Below, one piece after another: positions 15,801 to 23,673 of a stretch of 64,000 nt of DNA; position 1 is the first letter of the stretch; the number at the start of each line of letters is the position of its first letter. The notes under the pieces were generated by a model that saw only the letters and a program-made list of their open reading frames with translations, was not told the DNA's origin and made no database searches. This stretch comes from Sulfurimonas sp. (GTDB taxonomy: Bacteria > Campylobacterota > Campylobacteria > Campylobacterales > Sulfurimonadaceae): the NCBI RefSeq assembly GCF_028714655.1, contig NZ_JAQTLY010000010.1:1-64000 (forward strand), given 5' to 3'. A program made the translations under genes and the position numbers.

Positions 15801-15986
15801 CAATCCAGCGAACTGGTCATTAAATGCCGAACTCATAGCCAAGTTGTTAGCCAATGTAGTTAAGCTTCTTCCGTTTGCTTCAAAAGAAGCAGCTATCGAA
15901 GTTAGGTTTGCAGCACCCGGAGCTGCGTTAAACATACTAACTACTAAGTTAAGTATGCTTGTTTGTTCTGTTGACGTAATTGCCAT
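12858..15986 (-). CDS. RsaA-like S-layer / RTX surface protein (type I secretion)
   Basis: 1042 aa, extremely rich in Ala, Thr, Val, Asn and Gly, with almost no Cys and no N-terminal signal peptide. N-terminal about 150 aa are a separate helical domain (SILNLVVSMFNAAPG...), possibly the lipopolysaccharide-anchoring part. Calcium-binding RTX-type turns appear at about 182-218 (FTGTANNDTFTAGD, GGAGTDTF) and about 830-865 (GGAGNDTLTGS, GGEGADTIDG). Residues about 440-530 (NLSGTGTSLGMGRGALTATP ... TTTGAITDSEAAADDGFTTL) look nearly identical, from memory, to Caulobacter RsaA. Start at the ATG at 15986 with AAAGGAT as Shine-Dalgarno; the upstream 25 codons are noncoding. Followed by a terminator. 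Adjacent to the polysaccharide locus, as expected if the layer is anchored to LPS, but no type I exporter genes are in the window. Confidence 0.88.
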   Translation of the reverse strand: MAITSTEQTSILNLVVSMFNAAPGAANLTSIAASFEANGRSLTTLANNLAMSSAFNDQFAGLVTNEAVANKMAANFGLTSGTAYTNAYNYFVQELVAGKSKATIMKAANDYLTGTHDAMFNDAAATLANKTTVAYDYSVTKQLSGATFAALQSVVSSVTSDVATVTAAIAGNTTGSTFALTIGTDTFTGTANNDTFTAGDTTATTWTVGDAIDGGAGTDTFNIIRAAAITLPTAATVTNVETVNATSGATVTLNTTTGFAGLTALNTTGVGGATVTAAATTAVSVTNADAAATAEAIAVNGGSTVSVTSTNNKLDTIAVGATTAAAGAVTVNSSSITTAANGDTMGAIAVTGGTTITVTQTAANQAATGIATIAGAVTVTGNASTTAVTVTDTQAQAGFTATTAIAGVKGHTNGAVAIADANAASATAAGTLTTVTLGSFAAATIDSSALTTVNLSGTGTSLGMGRGALTATPTANTLALNVNGLTTTGAITDSEAAADDGFTTLNIDSSTAASTIASLVAVDATTVNVAGNALLTLTDATLTSVTAINVTNTAGASFGTTAIGAAVTFTGGAGNDSMIMTTGFTKANTMGAGNDTVTYAGAAGTGGSMAAGDGTDKIIMTTAQADAVDANSTFNTKFTGFETLQISDAHTTSIDLDGINAVSKVILAAGSTAGTIGNLVSGGTVQTNATNAGATTINVKSALVGATDVLNYTLNKSSGVLAAGTVTVANVETINISVADAATAASATTGADAVIHTMTLTAAAATSIVVTGNNGLTLTASGSVAVTNFDASAIVANNTAATATAAATTDTAANLAVTYASLNATASAAVTIKGGAGNDTLTGSTAAVNIDTITGGEGADTIDGKSGADNIILTETTAAADTVNFTVPGALAATANADTITGFKTTSDKLSFDAITITGGGAIAAVAGTAATAGSVTAGALTDDTIYVISNGAVALTATGSETIASYTDLADVAAYLNEGYTSTANDDAAVFLINDLVAHKTYVYLFDEQTAGASTINSTDLALIGIVNEVASAALVAGDIA

Positions 15987-16373
15987 ATGTATATCCTTTA
16001 TACGGTTTATTAAGATTTGGTATGTGCGCACATCGAGTATCTCGTCTCGATGATGTCGCATTATCTTATAAAAATCTTTACAGTATCCTTAATCGATAAG
16101 TTGTTTAATAAAAAACGCTTTTTTAAATACTTTTTTGCTATTATTTTGATAATTTTAGTGGGATGGGATAGACTTTTTGGTGTCACTTAGATCCTGAATC
16201 AAGTTCAGGATGACGATGTTGAATCAAGTTCAGGATGACGATGTTGAATCAAGTTCAGGATGACGATGTTGAATCAAGTTCAGGATGACGATGTTGAATC
16301 AAGTTCAGGATGACGATGTTGAATCAAGTTCAGGATGACGATTAGGATGACAAAGAAGTCTAAAGTATAAATT
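15987..16373. other. Divergent region between the S-layer gene and the polysaccharide operon
   Basis: Holds the S-layer 5' leader (Shine-Dalgarno near 15995), AT-rich promoter sequence and, at 16196-16342, a 25-bp tandem repeat. A small inverted sequence, ATCGAGTATCTCGTCTCGAT, lies at 16032-16051 in the S-layer leader. Confidence 0.5.
16196..16342. repeat. 25-bp tandem repeat, about 6 copies, of a palindromic element
   Basis: The unit GAATCAAGTTCAGGATGACG plus ATGTT starts at 16196, 16221, 16246, 16271, 16296 and 16321 (last copy partial). The first copy is preceded by ATCCT, giving the full dispersed palindrome CCTGAATCAAGTTCAGG. The same element occurs singly at 27332, 36296 and 39424, so a dispersed repeat has been amplified here just before the Wzm start. 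Confidence 0.9.
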
Positions 16374-17168
16374 ATGATAAAAAAAAAGATACAAACTTAC
16401 GGTTATTTGATAAAAGAGTTGAGTGTTCGGGAGATATATAGTAAATATAAAGGTTCTTTGCTGGGGATTTTTTGGGCGGTGCTTACGCCTTTGGCTATGC
16501 TTTTTGTTTTTTCTTTCGTGTTTGGGGAGATATTTAGAGCGAAGTGGCCCGGGAGTGAGTCGGGCAGCAAGGCGGAGTTTGCCATAAACTTATATATAGG
16601 GCTTAGCGTGTTTTGGTTTTTTGCAGATGTGTTGGGCAAGGCTCCAAGTTTGATAGTGTCCGTGCCGAACTTTGTGAAGAAAGTCGTTTTTCCTTTGGAG
16701 ATACTTCCCGTGGTATCTCTTTTGTCTGCTTTGTTTCATCTTTGCATAAATATAGTTATCATAACGGCAGCGGTTCTTATAACCAAAGGGGGGATTCCTC
16801 TTAGCGTGGTTGTCTTGCCGATAGTTATGGTTGTGACTTTTCCTCTTTTAGCGGGGGCGGGTTTGCTTTTTGGTGCTTTGGGTGTTTATGCCAGAGATAT
16901 AGCAACCGTTATGGGGGTGGTTATAAATATGTTGATGTTTCTTTCTCCTGTTTTTTATCCACTGAGTGCCATACCTCAAAACTTGCAGTGGCTTTTTGAG
17001 CTTAACCCTGTAACACTCATCATAGAGAGCTGCAGAGGTGCATTTATGTATGGTGTTTATCCTGAGTGGGGGAAGCTGGGGGTTTATCTGGTTTGTTCTT
17101 TGCTTGTGTGGTTTTTGGGATATAAAGTTTTTAATGCTACAAGAGGAGGGTTTGGGGATGTCATCTAA
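16374..17168 (+). CDS. wzm: ABC-2 type polysaccharide export permease (Wzm)
   Basis: 264 aa with six predicted membrane segments and the typical N-terminus (LIKELSVREIYSKYKGSLLGIFWAVL), where the cytoplasmic amphipathic helix precedes helix 1. Forms the inner-membrane channel for O-antigen or capsule chains, powered by the Wzt protein encoded next. Overlaps wzt by 11 nt. The start has no obvious Shine-Dalgarno. It is the first gene of a seven-gene operon (16374-24735). Confidence 0.87.
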   Translation: MIKKKIQTYGYLIKELSVREIYSKYKGSLLGIFWAVLTPLAMLFVFSFVFGEIFRAKWPGSESGSKAEFAINLYIGLSVFWFFADVLGKAPSLIVSVPNFVKKVVFPLEILPVVSLLSALFHLCINIVIITAAVLITKGGIPLSVVVLPIVMVVTFPLLAGAGLLFGALGVYARDIATVMGVVINMLMFLSPVFYPLSAIPQNLQWLFELNPVTLIIESCRGAFMYGVYPEWGKLGVYLVCSLLVWFLGYKVFNATRGGFGDVI

Positions 17169-18363
17169 AATAGCTATAAATCTAACAAATATTTCAAAAA
17201 GATATAAGATATATGAAAAGCCTATAGATAGACTTTTACAGATGCTTCCTTGGAACAGAAACAAAATGCTCGGCGAAGAGTTTTGGGCTTTGAAAAATAT
17301 AGATATGCAAGTTCTTCATGGAGAGGTTATAGGCATCATCGGTAAAAACGGCGCAGGAAAGTCGACTCTGCTTCAGCTCGTGTGTCAAACGCTTGAACCG
17401 ACGAGCGGAGAGAGAGATATAGACGGAAAGATTGCAGCACTGCTTGAGCTTGGGAGCGGTTTTAATCCTGAGTTTAGCGGGAGGGAGAATGTTTATATGT
17501 CTGCGGCTATTGCCGGTCTTAGCAGAGAAGAGACAGATAGAAAGTATGATGCGATTGTGGAGTTTTCGGGTATAGGCGAGTTTATCCATAGTCCCGTGAA
17601 AACTTACTCCAGCGGGATGATGGTGCGACTTGCTTTTGCAGTTGCTACTAGCGTTGAGCCTGATATACTTGTGATAGATGAGGCTTTATCCGTCGGAGAC
17701 GGTGCATTTGCCAGAAAGTCTTTTGATAGAATCATGCAGCTTAAAGAGAGCGGATGTACGATACTTTTTTGTTCGCATGCACTTTATCAGGTAGAGGTTT
17801 TGTGTCAAAAGGTTATGTGGATAGACAAGGGAGAGATAAAAGCTTTTGGGGAGCCTTCCGGCGTGGTCAATATGTACCAAAAATATCTTGACGGTATGGA
17901 TGGAGACTTTTTAGAGGTTCAAAATACGACAAGCAGTCATGCCAGAATCAAGAAGATTCGAGTTTTTAGCGATGATGGACAAGAGGGTGACTTGAAGCTT
18001 ATGAGCGAAGTGTCTACGCTAAGCGTTGCCGTTTCATTTGTTAGTGATGTTTCTTTGCCGATCCCGAGTGTTGCAATCGTCATTACGGATGATGTCGGGA
18101 AAAATATAACTAGCTGCGGCACTTTTTATGACGGCGTGAAGCTGGAGCTTGATGCAAACGGTGAGGGAAATGTAAGCCTGACATTTGCAAAAATCGGACT
18201 GAGAAAAGGAAGACACTATCTGCATGTGCTTTTGATGTGTGAAAATGCTATACATATATATGAGTCTGTTCAATGTGCCAGTTTGGATGTTACGCAAAAA
18301 GGCTCTGAGGTTGGAGTTGTTGCTTTGCCGAGAGAGTGGAAACCATCTGATGTTACACATTAA
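17158..18363 (+). CDS. wzt: ABC transporter ATPase with carbohydrate-binding tail (Wzt)
   Basis: 401 aa from the ATG at 17158; a longer in-frame ORF starts inside wzm but is not expected. Walker A IGKNGAGKST (about 61-70), signature TYSSGMM (about 149-155) and Walker B DILVIDEA (about 169-176). The C-terminal about 140 aa are a beta-sandwich of the Wzt type that recognises the capped end of the glycan before export. This implies an O-antigen finished by a terminal modification; the methyltransferase at 19461 is a candidate capping enzyme. Confidence 0.9.
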   Translation: MSSKIAINLTNISKRYKIYEKPIDRLLQMLPWNRNKMLGEEFWALKNIDMQVLHGEVIGIIGKNGAGKSTLLQLVCQTLEPTSGERDIDGKIAALLELGSGFNPEFSGRENVYMSAAIAGLSREETDRKYDAIVEFSGIGEFIHSPVKTYSSGMMVRLAFAVATSVEPDILVIDEALSVGDGAFARKSFDRIMQLKESGCTILFCSHALYQVEVLCQKVMWIDKGEIKAFGEPSGVVNMYQKYLDGMDGDFLEVQNTTSSHARIKKIRVFSDDGQEGDLKLMSEVSTLSVAVSFVSDVSLPIPSVAIVITDDVGKNITSCGTFYDGVKLELDANGEGNVSLTFAKIGLRKGRHYLHVLLMCENAIHIYESVQCASLDVTQKGSEVGVVALPREWKPSDVTH

Positions 18364-18383
18364 AACGAATACATCCGCTTTAA

Positions 18384-18410
18384 TGGCAGGGACAAAATGT
18401 CCCTACAACC
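18384..18410. repeat. Short palindromic element AGGGACA-AAA-TGTCCCT
   Basis: Perfect 7-bp inverted repeat (18388-18394 / 18398-18404) between wzt and the acyltransferase. It creates a misleading ATG at 18397, upstream of the likely true GTG start at 18460. Confidence 0.6.
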
Positions 18411-18459
18411 CCCTAAAGCTACGAAAACAGTGTTTTCGAGATTTACAAGGTTGGTCACT

Positions 18460-19464
18460 GTGAAAAATTTATGGATATGGTTTGATTATGGCGTGCTTTT
18501 GCCATCTTTGACTTTTTTGCCTTACAAGTGGGGGCGAAGTGTTGCATCTTTTAGAGGGTACCTGTATAGTTTGATAAAGAGGGACTGGAGAAGCTTTACT
18601 TTTGGCGATAATGCTTTGTGGGAGAGAACTTACAAGGCGTATGAAGAGATATGTCCTAATTTGAGTCGTGATGAGCGGCTTGAGCTTGTTAAGAGAAGAT
18701 ATATGAATCAGTCTGTTGAAGAGTTTGAGGGTGCGCTTTTGGATAGAGACAGATCAGACTTCTTGCAAAACTTAAAGAGTAGATTCCAAATCAAGTTTGG
18801 AATGACGAAATATTTTGGAATGACGAAGAAGTTTGGAATGACGAAGAAGTTTGGAATGACGAAGAAGTTTGGAATGACGAAGTATATCGGGATAGAGAGT
18901 GTGGAAGAACGAATAGCAAAAAACCCTCATGCGGTTTTTGTTACTTCTCACTTTGGAAGCAGCATACTTGGCATCACTCTTTTAAAGAGGCTTAATATTC
19001 CTCTCTTAGTGATGAGTTCCAATGTGGTTGAACATGAAAAAGTACACCCTGCTCTTACAAAGTTTTTTTTGAAAAAATATAGAGGAATAGACAGATATAT
19101 GAACGGCGGCGAGGTTTTGGATATAGAGGGAAACGGTAAAAGGTTTTTGAGTTTTTTGAAAAAAACCGGCAGTTTGGTTATCATCGCTGATTTGCCGCCT
19201 AACAACCCTAACGAAATACCTGCGTGGAAGATGTTTTTTGGGCAGACAAGAGGGTTTGCTTCGGGGGCTGAGAAACTTGCTCAATCGACGAAAAGCGAGA
19301 TAATTCCGTTTGTGTGTTACTTTGAAGATGATAATTATGTGGTAAAATTTGGAGATTTTAACAAAGAACCGTATAGTTTTTTAGAACAAGAGATACAAAA
19401 AAGACCAGAAATGTGGTGGGCTGCGGATATACTTGGACTGCTTCATAAAAAAGAGAAAGAATGA
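18460..19464 (+). CDS. LpxL/HtrB-like lysophospholipid acyltransferase with in-frame repeat insertion
   Basis: About 334 aa from GTG 18460 (VKNLWIWFDYG...). The longer ATG at 18397 starts within a palindromic repeat and is unlikely. The C-terminal two thirds match the lipid A acyltransferase fold (AVFVTSHFGSSILG, then VIIADLPP and SEIIPFVCY). The usual HX4(D/E) catalytic pair reads His-Phe-Gly-Ser-Ser-Ile here, so the acidic residue is missing and activity is uncertain. Residues about 108-142 come from a dispersed palindromic repeat followed by four direct copies of an 18-bp unit (FGMTKK repeated); the reading frame stays open. Stop overlaps the next ATG by 4 nt. Confidence 0.72.
   Translation: MKNLWIWFDYGVLLPSLTFLPYKWGRSVASFRGYLYSLIKRDWRSFTFGDNALWERTYKAYEEICPNLSRDERLELVKRRYMNQSVEEFEGALLDRDRSDFLQNLKSRFQIKFGMTKYFGMTKKFGMTKKFGMTKKFGMTKYIGIESVEERIAKNPHAVFVTSHFGSSILGITLLKRLNIPLLVMSSNVVEHEKVHPALTKFFLKKYRGIDRYMNGGEVLDIEGNGKRFLSFLKKTGSLVIIADLPPNNPNEIPAWKMFFGQTRGFASGAEKLAQSTKSEIIPFVCYFEDDNYVVKFGDFNKEPYSFLEQEIQKRPEMWWAADILGLLHKKEKE
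18781..18884 (+). repeat. Dispersed palindromic repeat plus 18-bp tandem units inside a CDS
   Basis: AGATTCCAAATCAAGTTTGG then AATGACG, the same element as at 27291 and (inverted) 36332, followed by tandem TTTGGAATGACGAAGAAG units (18 bp, in frame). Confidence 0.9.
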
Positions 19465-20702
19465 ATAGATATGATATAGATCTTGATTTGACAAATCGTA
19501 ATTCGCTTAGTGTTTTACTCAAACATATAAAAAAAAATAGCACTGTTTTGGAGTTTGGTCCTGCGAACGGAAGACTTACACGGTATCTTAAAAATGAGTT
19601 GGGCTGCAGTGTATATGCGGTTGAGATAGATGAAGAGGCGGCTTCGCATCTTGGGCAGTATTGTGAAGTGTTGGTTGTCGGAGATATAGAGAGTTATGCG
19701 TGGATGGAGAGATTTAAAGATATAAAGTTTGACACCATCGTTTTTGCCGATGTGTTGGAACATCTTTACTCTCCCGATAAAGTTTTGATAGCGAGTAAAG
19801 AGTTTTTGAAAGAGGATGGGAACATCTTGGTGTCTTTGCCGAATATTGCCCATAATGCAATAGTGATGGAGCTGCTTAGAGATAAGTTTACCTATAGTAA
19901 AACCGGTTTGCTTGATAATACGCATATACGATTTTTTACAAACTCATCTTTTTTGGAGCTGGCGAAAAGATGCGGTTTGCACTGCAGCTATGAGAGCGGA
20001 ATCTATGCCAGAGCGGATGAGACGGAGTTTGGTTATGCGTATGAAAATTTTGAGATGGGGCATAGCTTAGAGCAAAGAGAGTTTGGAGAGGTATATCAGT
20101 TCGTATATGAGTTGAAAAAAAATCCTCTTGATGAAAGAGTCTCAGAGTTTGGCGATATGTACAAAAGAGAGAAGATTTTAGGTATAGCAAAACTTTATGT
20201 CGATGTGGGAGAGGGGTTTAGTGAAGAAAATAGCATAGAGATAAAGAATCCTCAAACAAAAGAGAGTTTAGAGTTTGATGTGTCTGGGTTTAGGGGTATA
20301 AAAAATCTAAGGTTTGATCCGTTTGATAAGACTGTAAGCGTGAAAGCAGATGCAATCTTAGCAACTTTTGAGGATAAAACTACACAAAAGATTGAACCGC
20401 ATAACAATAACAGCTGCTATGTAAATTTGGATGTTGAGTACTTTGTTACAGATGATAGCCACTACTTGTATACCATAGACGAAGAGATGCAAGGCGGTAT
20501 TGAAAAAATCGTGATTGGGTGTGAGTACAAACTTACGGGTAAAGAAGTTTGTAATGAAGTTGTGAGGTTGTTTTCTTTAGAGTCCAAAACTAGCAACGAG
20601 GCTATCAGGCTGTTATCTTTGGAGTTGTCTGAAATGAAAAACTCAAGAGGATGGAAGTTTATTTTGTTTGTTAGAAAATTAAAAAGGTTTTTCAATGCAT
20701 AG
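19461..20702 (+). CDS. SAM-dependent methyltransferase in the polysaccharide operon
   Basis: 413 aa. Residues about 25-190 are a class I methyltransferase: motif I VLEFGPANGRLTRYL, motif II-like DTIVFADVLEHLYSP and NTHIRFFTNSSFLELAKRCG, the pattern of the Methyltransf_23 group common in glycan clusters. Residues about 200-400 are an extra acidic domain without a recognised motif, ending in a coiled segment (SLESKTSNEAIRLLSLELSEM) of the type often found between fused glycan enzymes. Overlaps both neighbours (4 and 8 nt). May methylate a sugar or cap the chain end. Confidence 0.78.
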   Translation: MNRYDIDLDLTNRNSLSVLLKHIKKNSTVLEFGPANGRLTRYLKNELGCSVYAVEIDEEAASHLGQYCEVLVVGDIESYAWMERFKDIKFDTIVFADVLEHLYSPDKVLIASKEFLKEDGNILVSLPNIAHNAIVMELLRDKFTYSKTGLLDNTHIRFFTNSSFLELAKRCGLHCSYESGIYARADETEFGYAYENFEMGHSLEQREFGEVYQFVYELKKNPLDERVSEFGDMYKREKILGIAKLYVDVGEGFSEENSIEIKNPQTKESLEFDVSGFRGIKNLRFDPFDKTVSVKADAILATFEDKTTQKIEPHNNNSCYVNLDVEYFVTDDSHYLYTIDEEMQGGIEKIVIGCEYKLTGKEVCNEVVRLFSLESKTSNEAIRLLSLELSEMKNSRGWKFILFVRKLKRFFNA

Positions 20703-22830
20703 ATATAAAAAATATTTATCTCTTATAAAGTCAAACCCTAAGTTGGTCGTGTTGTTTGCCAAAGATATGTTTAGACACGGGGTAAGGTCTTCGATAAGAA
20801 AGGCTAAAAGAAAAGCGAATGAGAAAAAAGCAGATGAACATAAGGCTTTAGAAAACTTTAGCGATATCATAGAGAAGTTTGATACGCAGATGAAGCATAA
20901 AAACATTTGCTTTGATGAAACTATAGATATCTTGATACCTGTTTATAACGGGTTTGAGTTTTTAGAACCTTTGTTTGAGAGTATAGTTAAAAACAGCAGT
21001 TTAAAGTATAGACTTATCATCATAAACGACTGTAGTCCCGATAAAAGAGTAGATGATTTTTTACAAAAATTTATAGAAAAAAATAGAGATTTGATAGAGA
21101 TAATATATATACAAAATGAAGAGAATTTAGGATTTTTAAAAAGTGTAAACAGGGCTGCAAAAAAAGTGCAAAATCATTTTGTGCTTCTAAATACCGATAC
21201 GGAAGTTCCTCCGTTTTGGTTAGAGAGACTTATGAATCCTATAATTAACGGTGAGAATATTGCGACAACGACTCCGATGACCAACTCCGGAGAGATTTGC
21301 AGTTTTCCAAGATGGCTAAGTGACAATAAGATTTATCGCGGCTTGGATGTCGCCGTTGTTGATAAGCAGTTCTCTTATGTTTCATTTGAAAAAAACAGTA
21401 TTAGCGTTCCTACGGGAGTCGGTTTTTGCATGGGAGTCAATAAAAATGTATATGATAAGATAGGTATGTTTGATGAGATTTTCGGTAAAGGGTACGGTGA
21501 AGAGAATGACTGGTGTATGAGGGCGATAGAGGTTGGGTATAAAAATATCATCGTGCCAAATCTGTTTGTTTATCATAAGCATGGGGGTTCTTTTTTAAGC
21601 AGTGAAAAAAAAGAGCTTATCGGAAGAAATTTACAAATCTTATGCAAAAAACACCCTTCTTATAATGGACTTGTTCAAGATTTGATTGAAAAGAACCCTT
21701 TGAAAGAGGTGAGAGAATTTTTAGAAATTTTAATAACTTTTAATACATCAAAAAAAAATATTTTAATCATAGACCATGAGCTTGGCGGCGGGACTTCAAT
21801 ATATAGAAATGAAAGAGTCAATCAATACTTGAAAAATGAAGAGAATGTTGTCTTGTTTTCATATAATTTTTTGTTGAATAGTTATAAAATATCTTTTTAT
21901 TTATCTGAAAATGAGGTGTTTTTTTATACATCTTGCGGTTTTGACGACATAAGAAAGATAAATGATTTTATAAAGATAGATGAGATTTTTGTTAATTCAC
22001 TCGTTTCTTTTAAATCTACATACGGGATGTTAAAGGAGATAATAGAGTTTAAAGAAAAAAGCGGCGCTAAGTTGGTGTTGCCGATTCATGATTTTTACTG
22101 TATATGTCCGAGCTATACACTTTTGAATGATAAAAACAGATATTGTCATACTCCGAAAGATTTTAATGTCTGTAACCAATGTTTACAGAATAACAGTGGG
22201 GATTTTAGAACTTTTAACAGCTCTCGTGTCAATATGAACGAGTGGAGAGAAGAGTGGGAAAAAATTATAAATGCGGCAGATACAATTTTGTGTTTTTCAA
22301 ACTCTTCAGCTCAAATCATACAAAATGTTTATGATGTTAGGGAAAAAATAGAAATCATCCCGCATACTGTAGGGAATTTACCTAAAGTCGAGATACCTAA
22401 AATCATAGATAATGGAATAAATATAGCTGTTATCGGCGGAATCAATTTGGCTAAAGGGTCTTTAATCATAAAAGATATGATTGGAATCATAGAGAAAAAT
22501 AAATATAATATAAATGTTACAGTTATAGGCGAACTTGATTTGAATTTGAAATCCGGACATCTTAAAGTACATGGCAGATACCAAAGAGATGATTTGGCGG
22601 AGCTGATGGGTAAGTACAATATAAATGCATGTTTGATACCCTCAATCTGGCCTGAAACATTTAGTTATACTACCGAAGAGATTATGATGATGGATATGCC
22701 TCTGTTTATTTTTGATTTGGGAGCACCTGCTGAGAGAGTAAAGAAATACTCCAAAGGTTATGTTATCGACAAAATCGATGCTTATGCTACTTTGGATGCA
22801 ATAAAAAAGTTTTTTGGAAGTAAAGATTGA
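20695..22830 (+). CDS. Two-domain glycosyltransferase (GT2 plus GT4-like)
   Basis: 711 aa. Residues about 75-330 are a GT2 (GT-A fold) domain: DILIPVYNGFEFLEPLFESI, nucleotide-site Asp in IIINDCSPD, LLNTDTEVPP as DXD, and NDWCMRA as the catalytic ED-like loop. Residues about 355-705 are GT4-like (GT-B): start HELGGGTSIYRNERV and the acceptor/donor loop PSIWPETFSYTTEEIMMMD. Such fusions add two consecutive sugars to a surface polysaccharide at the inner face of the cytoplasmic membrane. The short Lys-rich N-terminus (about 30-60) may bind membrane. Confidence 0.85.
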   Translation: MHRYKKYLSLIKSNPKLVVLFAKDMFRHGVRSSIRKAKRKANEKKADEHKALENFSDIIEKFDTQMKHKNICFDETIDILIPVYNGFEFLEPLFESIVKNSSLKYRLIIINDCSPDKRVDDFLQKFIEKNRDLIEIIYIQNEENLGFLKSVNRAAKKVQNHFVLLNTDTEVPPFWLERLMNPIINGENIATTTPMTNSGEICSFPRWLSDNKIYRGLDVAVVDKQFSYVSFEKNSISVPTGVGFCMGVNKNVYDKIGMFDEIFGKGYGEENDWCMRAIEVGYKNIIVPNLFVYHKHGGSFLSSEKKELIGRNLQILCKKHPSYNGLVQDLIEKNPLKEVREFLEILITFNTSKKNILIIDHELGGGTSIYRNERVNQYLKNEENVVLFSYNFLLNSYKISFYLSENEVFFYTSCGFDDIRKINDFIKIDEIFVNSLVSFKSTYGMLKEIIEFKEKSGAKLVLPIHDFYCICPSYTLLNDKNRYCHTPKDFNVCNQCLQNNSGDFRTFNSSRVNMNEWREEWEKIINAADTILCFSNSSAQIIQNVYDVREKIEIIPHTVGNLPKVEIPKIIDNGINIAVIGGINLAKGSLIIKDMIGIIEKNKYNINVTVIGELDLNLKSGHLKVHGRYQRDDLAELMGKYNINACLIPSIWPETFSYTTEEIMMMDMPLFIFDLGAPAERVKKYSKGYVIDKIDAYATLDAIKKFFGSKD

Positions 22831-23669
22831 AACAAAGTGTGCTTATCGTTATACCTGTACTAAATCCTGAGAGTACATTTTTTACTGCTGTTATACCTAT
22901 GCTGCTTAAACAGAGTATAAAGTCTAGTATACTTTTGATAAGTTCAAGCGGGATAATGCCTGATGGAGATTATGAGTCGATTGTTATAGACGGAAAAGAT
23001 TTTAACCATGCAAATACAAGGAATATGGCTCTTTTGTATGATAGTGATTTTTACCTTTTTATGACTCAAGATGCTACTCCTTGTGATGAATATCTGGTAG
23101 AGAAACTTTTAGAGCCTTTTATGGATGAAGAAGTCGTGGTTTCATACGCAAGACAAGTTCCTTATGAAAATGCACATATAACCGAGAGATTTTCTAGAAA
23201 TAAAAACTATCCTAATGAGTCTATGATAAAATCAAAAGATGATATAAGCAGACTTGGTATAAAAACATTTTTTTCTTCGGATTCGTGTGCTTTATACAGG
23301 GCTGATTATTTTAAGAAGGCGGGTGGATTTAAGAGAGATTTGAATGTTAGCGAAGATATGGAGTTTGCGGCAAGAGCGATATTTGATGATAAAAAAGTTG
23401 CATATTGCGCTGAGGCTAGAGTGTACCATTCTCATATATATAATGTGTTTGGGTTGTATGCAAGATATGTTGCGATAGGAAGATTTTTTAAAGAAAACGG
23501 GTGGATTCAAGAGTCGATAAAGGGTAATACCTCAACAGAGAGGACGGGAAGCAAACAAGTGATGGAAGAGCTTAAATACATTGCATCTAAAGAACCGTCT
23601 GCACTTGCAAAATCTTTTTTTTATAATTTGGTTAAGTTTTTTGCGTATAGTGTCGGTAAAAAATTTTAA
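22827..23669 (+). CDS. Family 2 glycosyltransferase
   Basis: 280 aa, opens QSVLIVIPVLNPESTFFTAV; FMTQDATP replaces the DXD region, as in rhamnosyltransferase-like GT2 enzymes, and NVSEDMEFAARAI carries the catalytic ED. The start is TTG in a TTGA overlap with the upstream gene. Given the rfbA and rfbC genes nearby, a rhamnosyl or other dTDP-sugar donor is plausible but not proven. Confidence 0.82.
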   Translation: MKQSVLIVIPVLNPESTFFTAVIPMLLKQSIKSSILLISSSGIMPDGDYESIVIDGKDFNHANTRNMALLYDSDFYLFMTQDATPCDEYLVEKLLEPFMDEEVVVSYARQVPYENAHITERFSRNKNYPNESMIKSKDDISRLGIKTFFSSDSCALYRADYFKKAGGFKRDLNVSEDMEFAARAIFDDKKVAYCAEARVYHSHIYNVFGLYARYVAIGRFFKENGWIQESIKGNTSTERTGSKQVMEELKYIASKEPSALAKSFFYNLVKFFAYSVGKKF

Positions 23670-23673
23670 GCCT

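Noticed and set aside
17038-17157. Extended N-terminus of the Wzt ATPase
   Set aside because: It overlaps wzm in another frame; the family start MSSKIAINLTNISK is at 17158.
20462-20695. Minus-strand ORFs in the glycan operon
   Set aside because: They are shadows of the overlapping plus-strand genes, which carry clear motifs and overlap one another in operon fashion.
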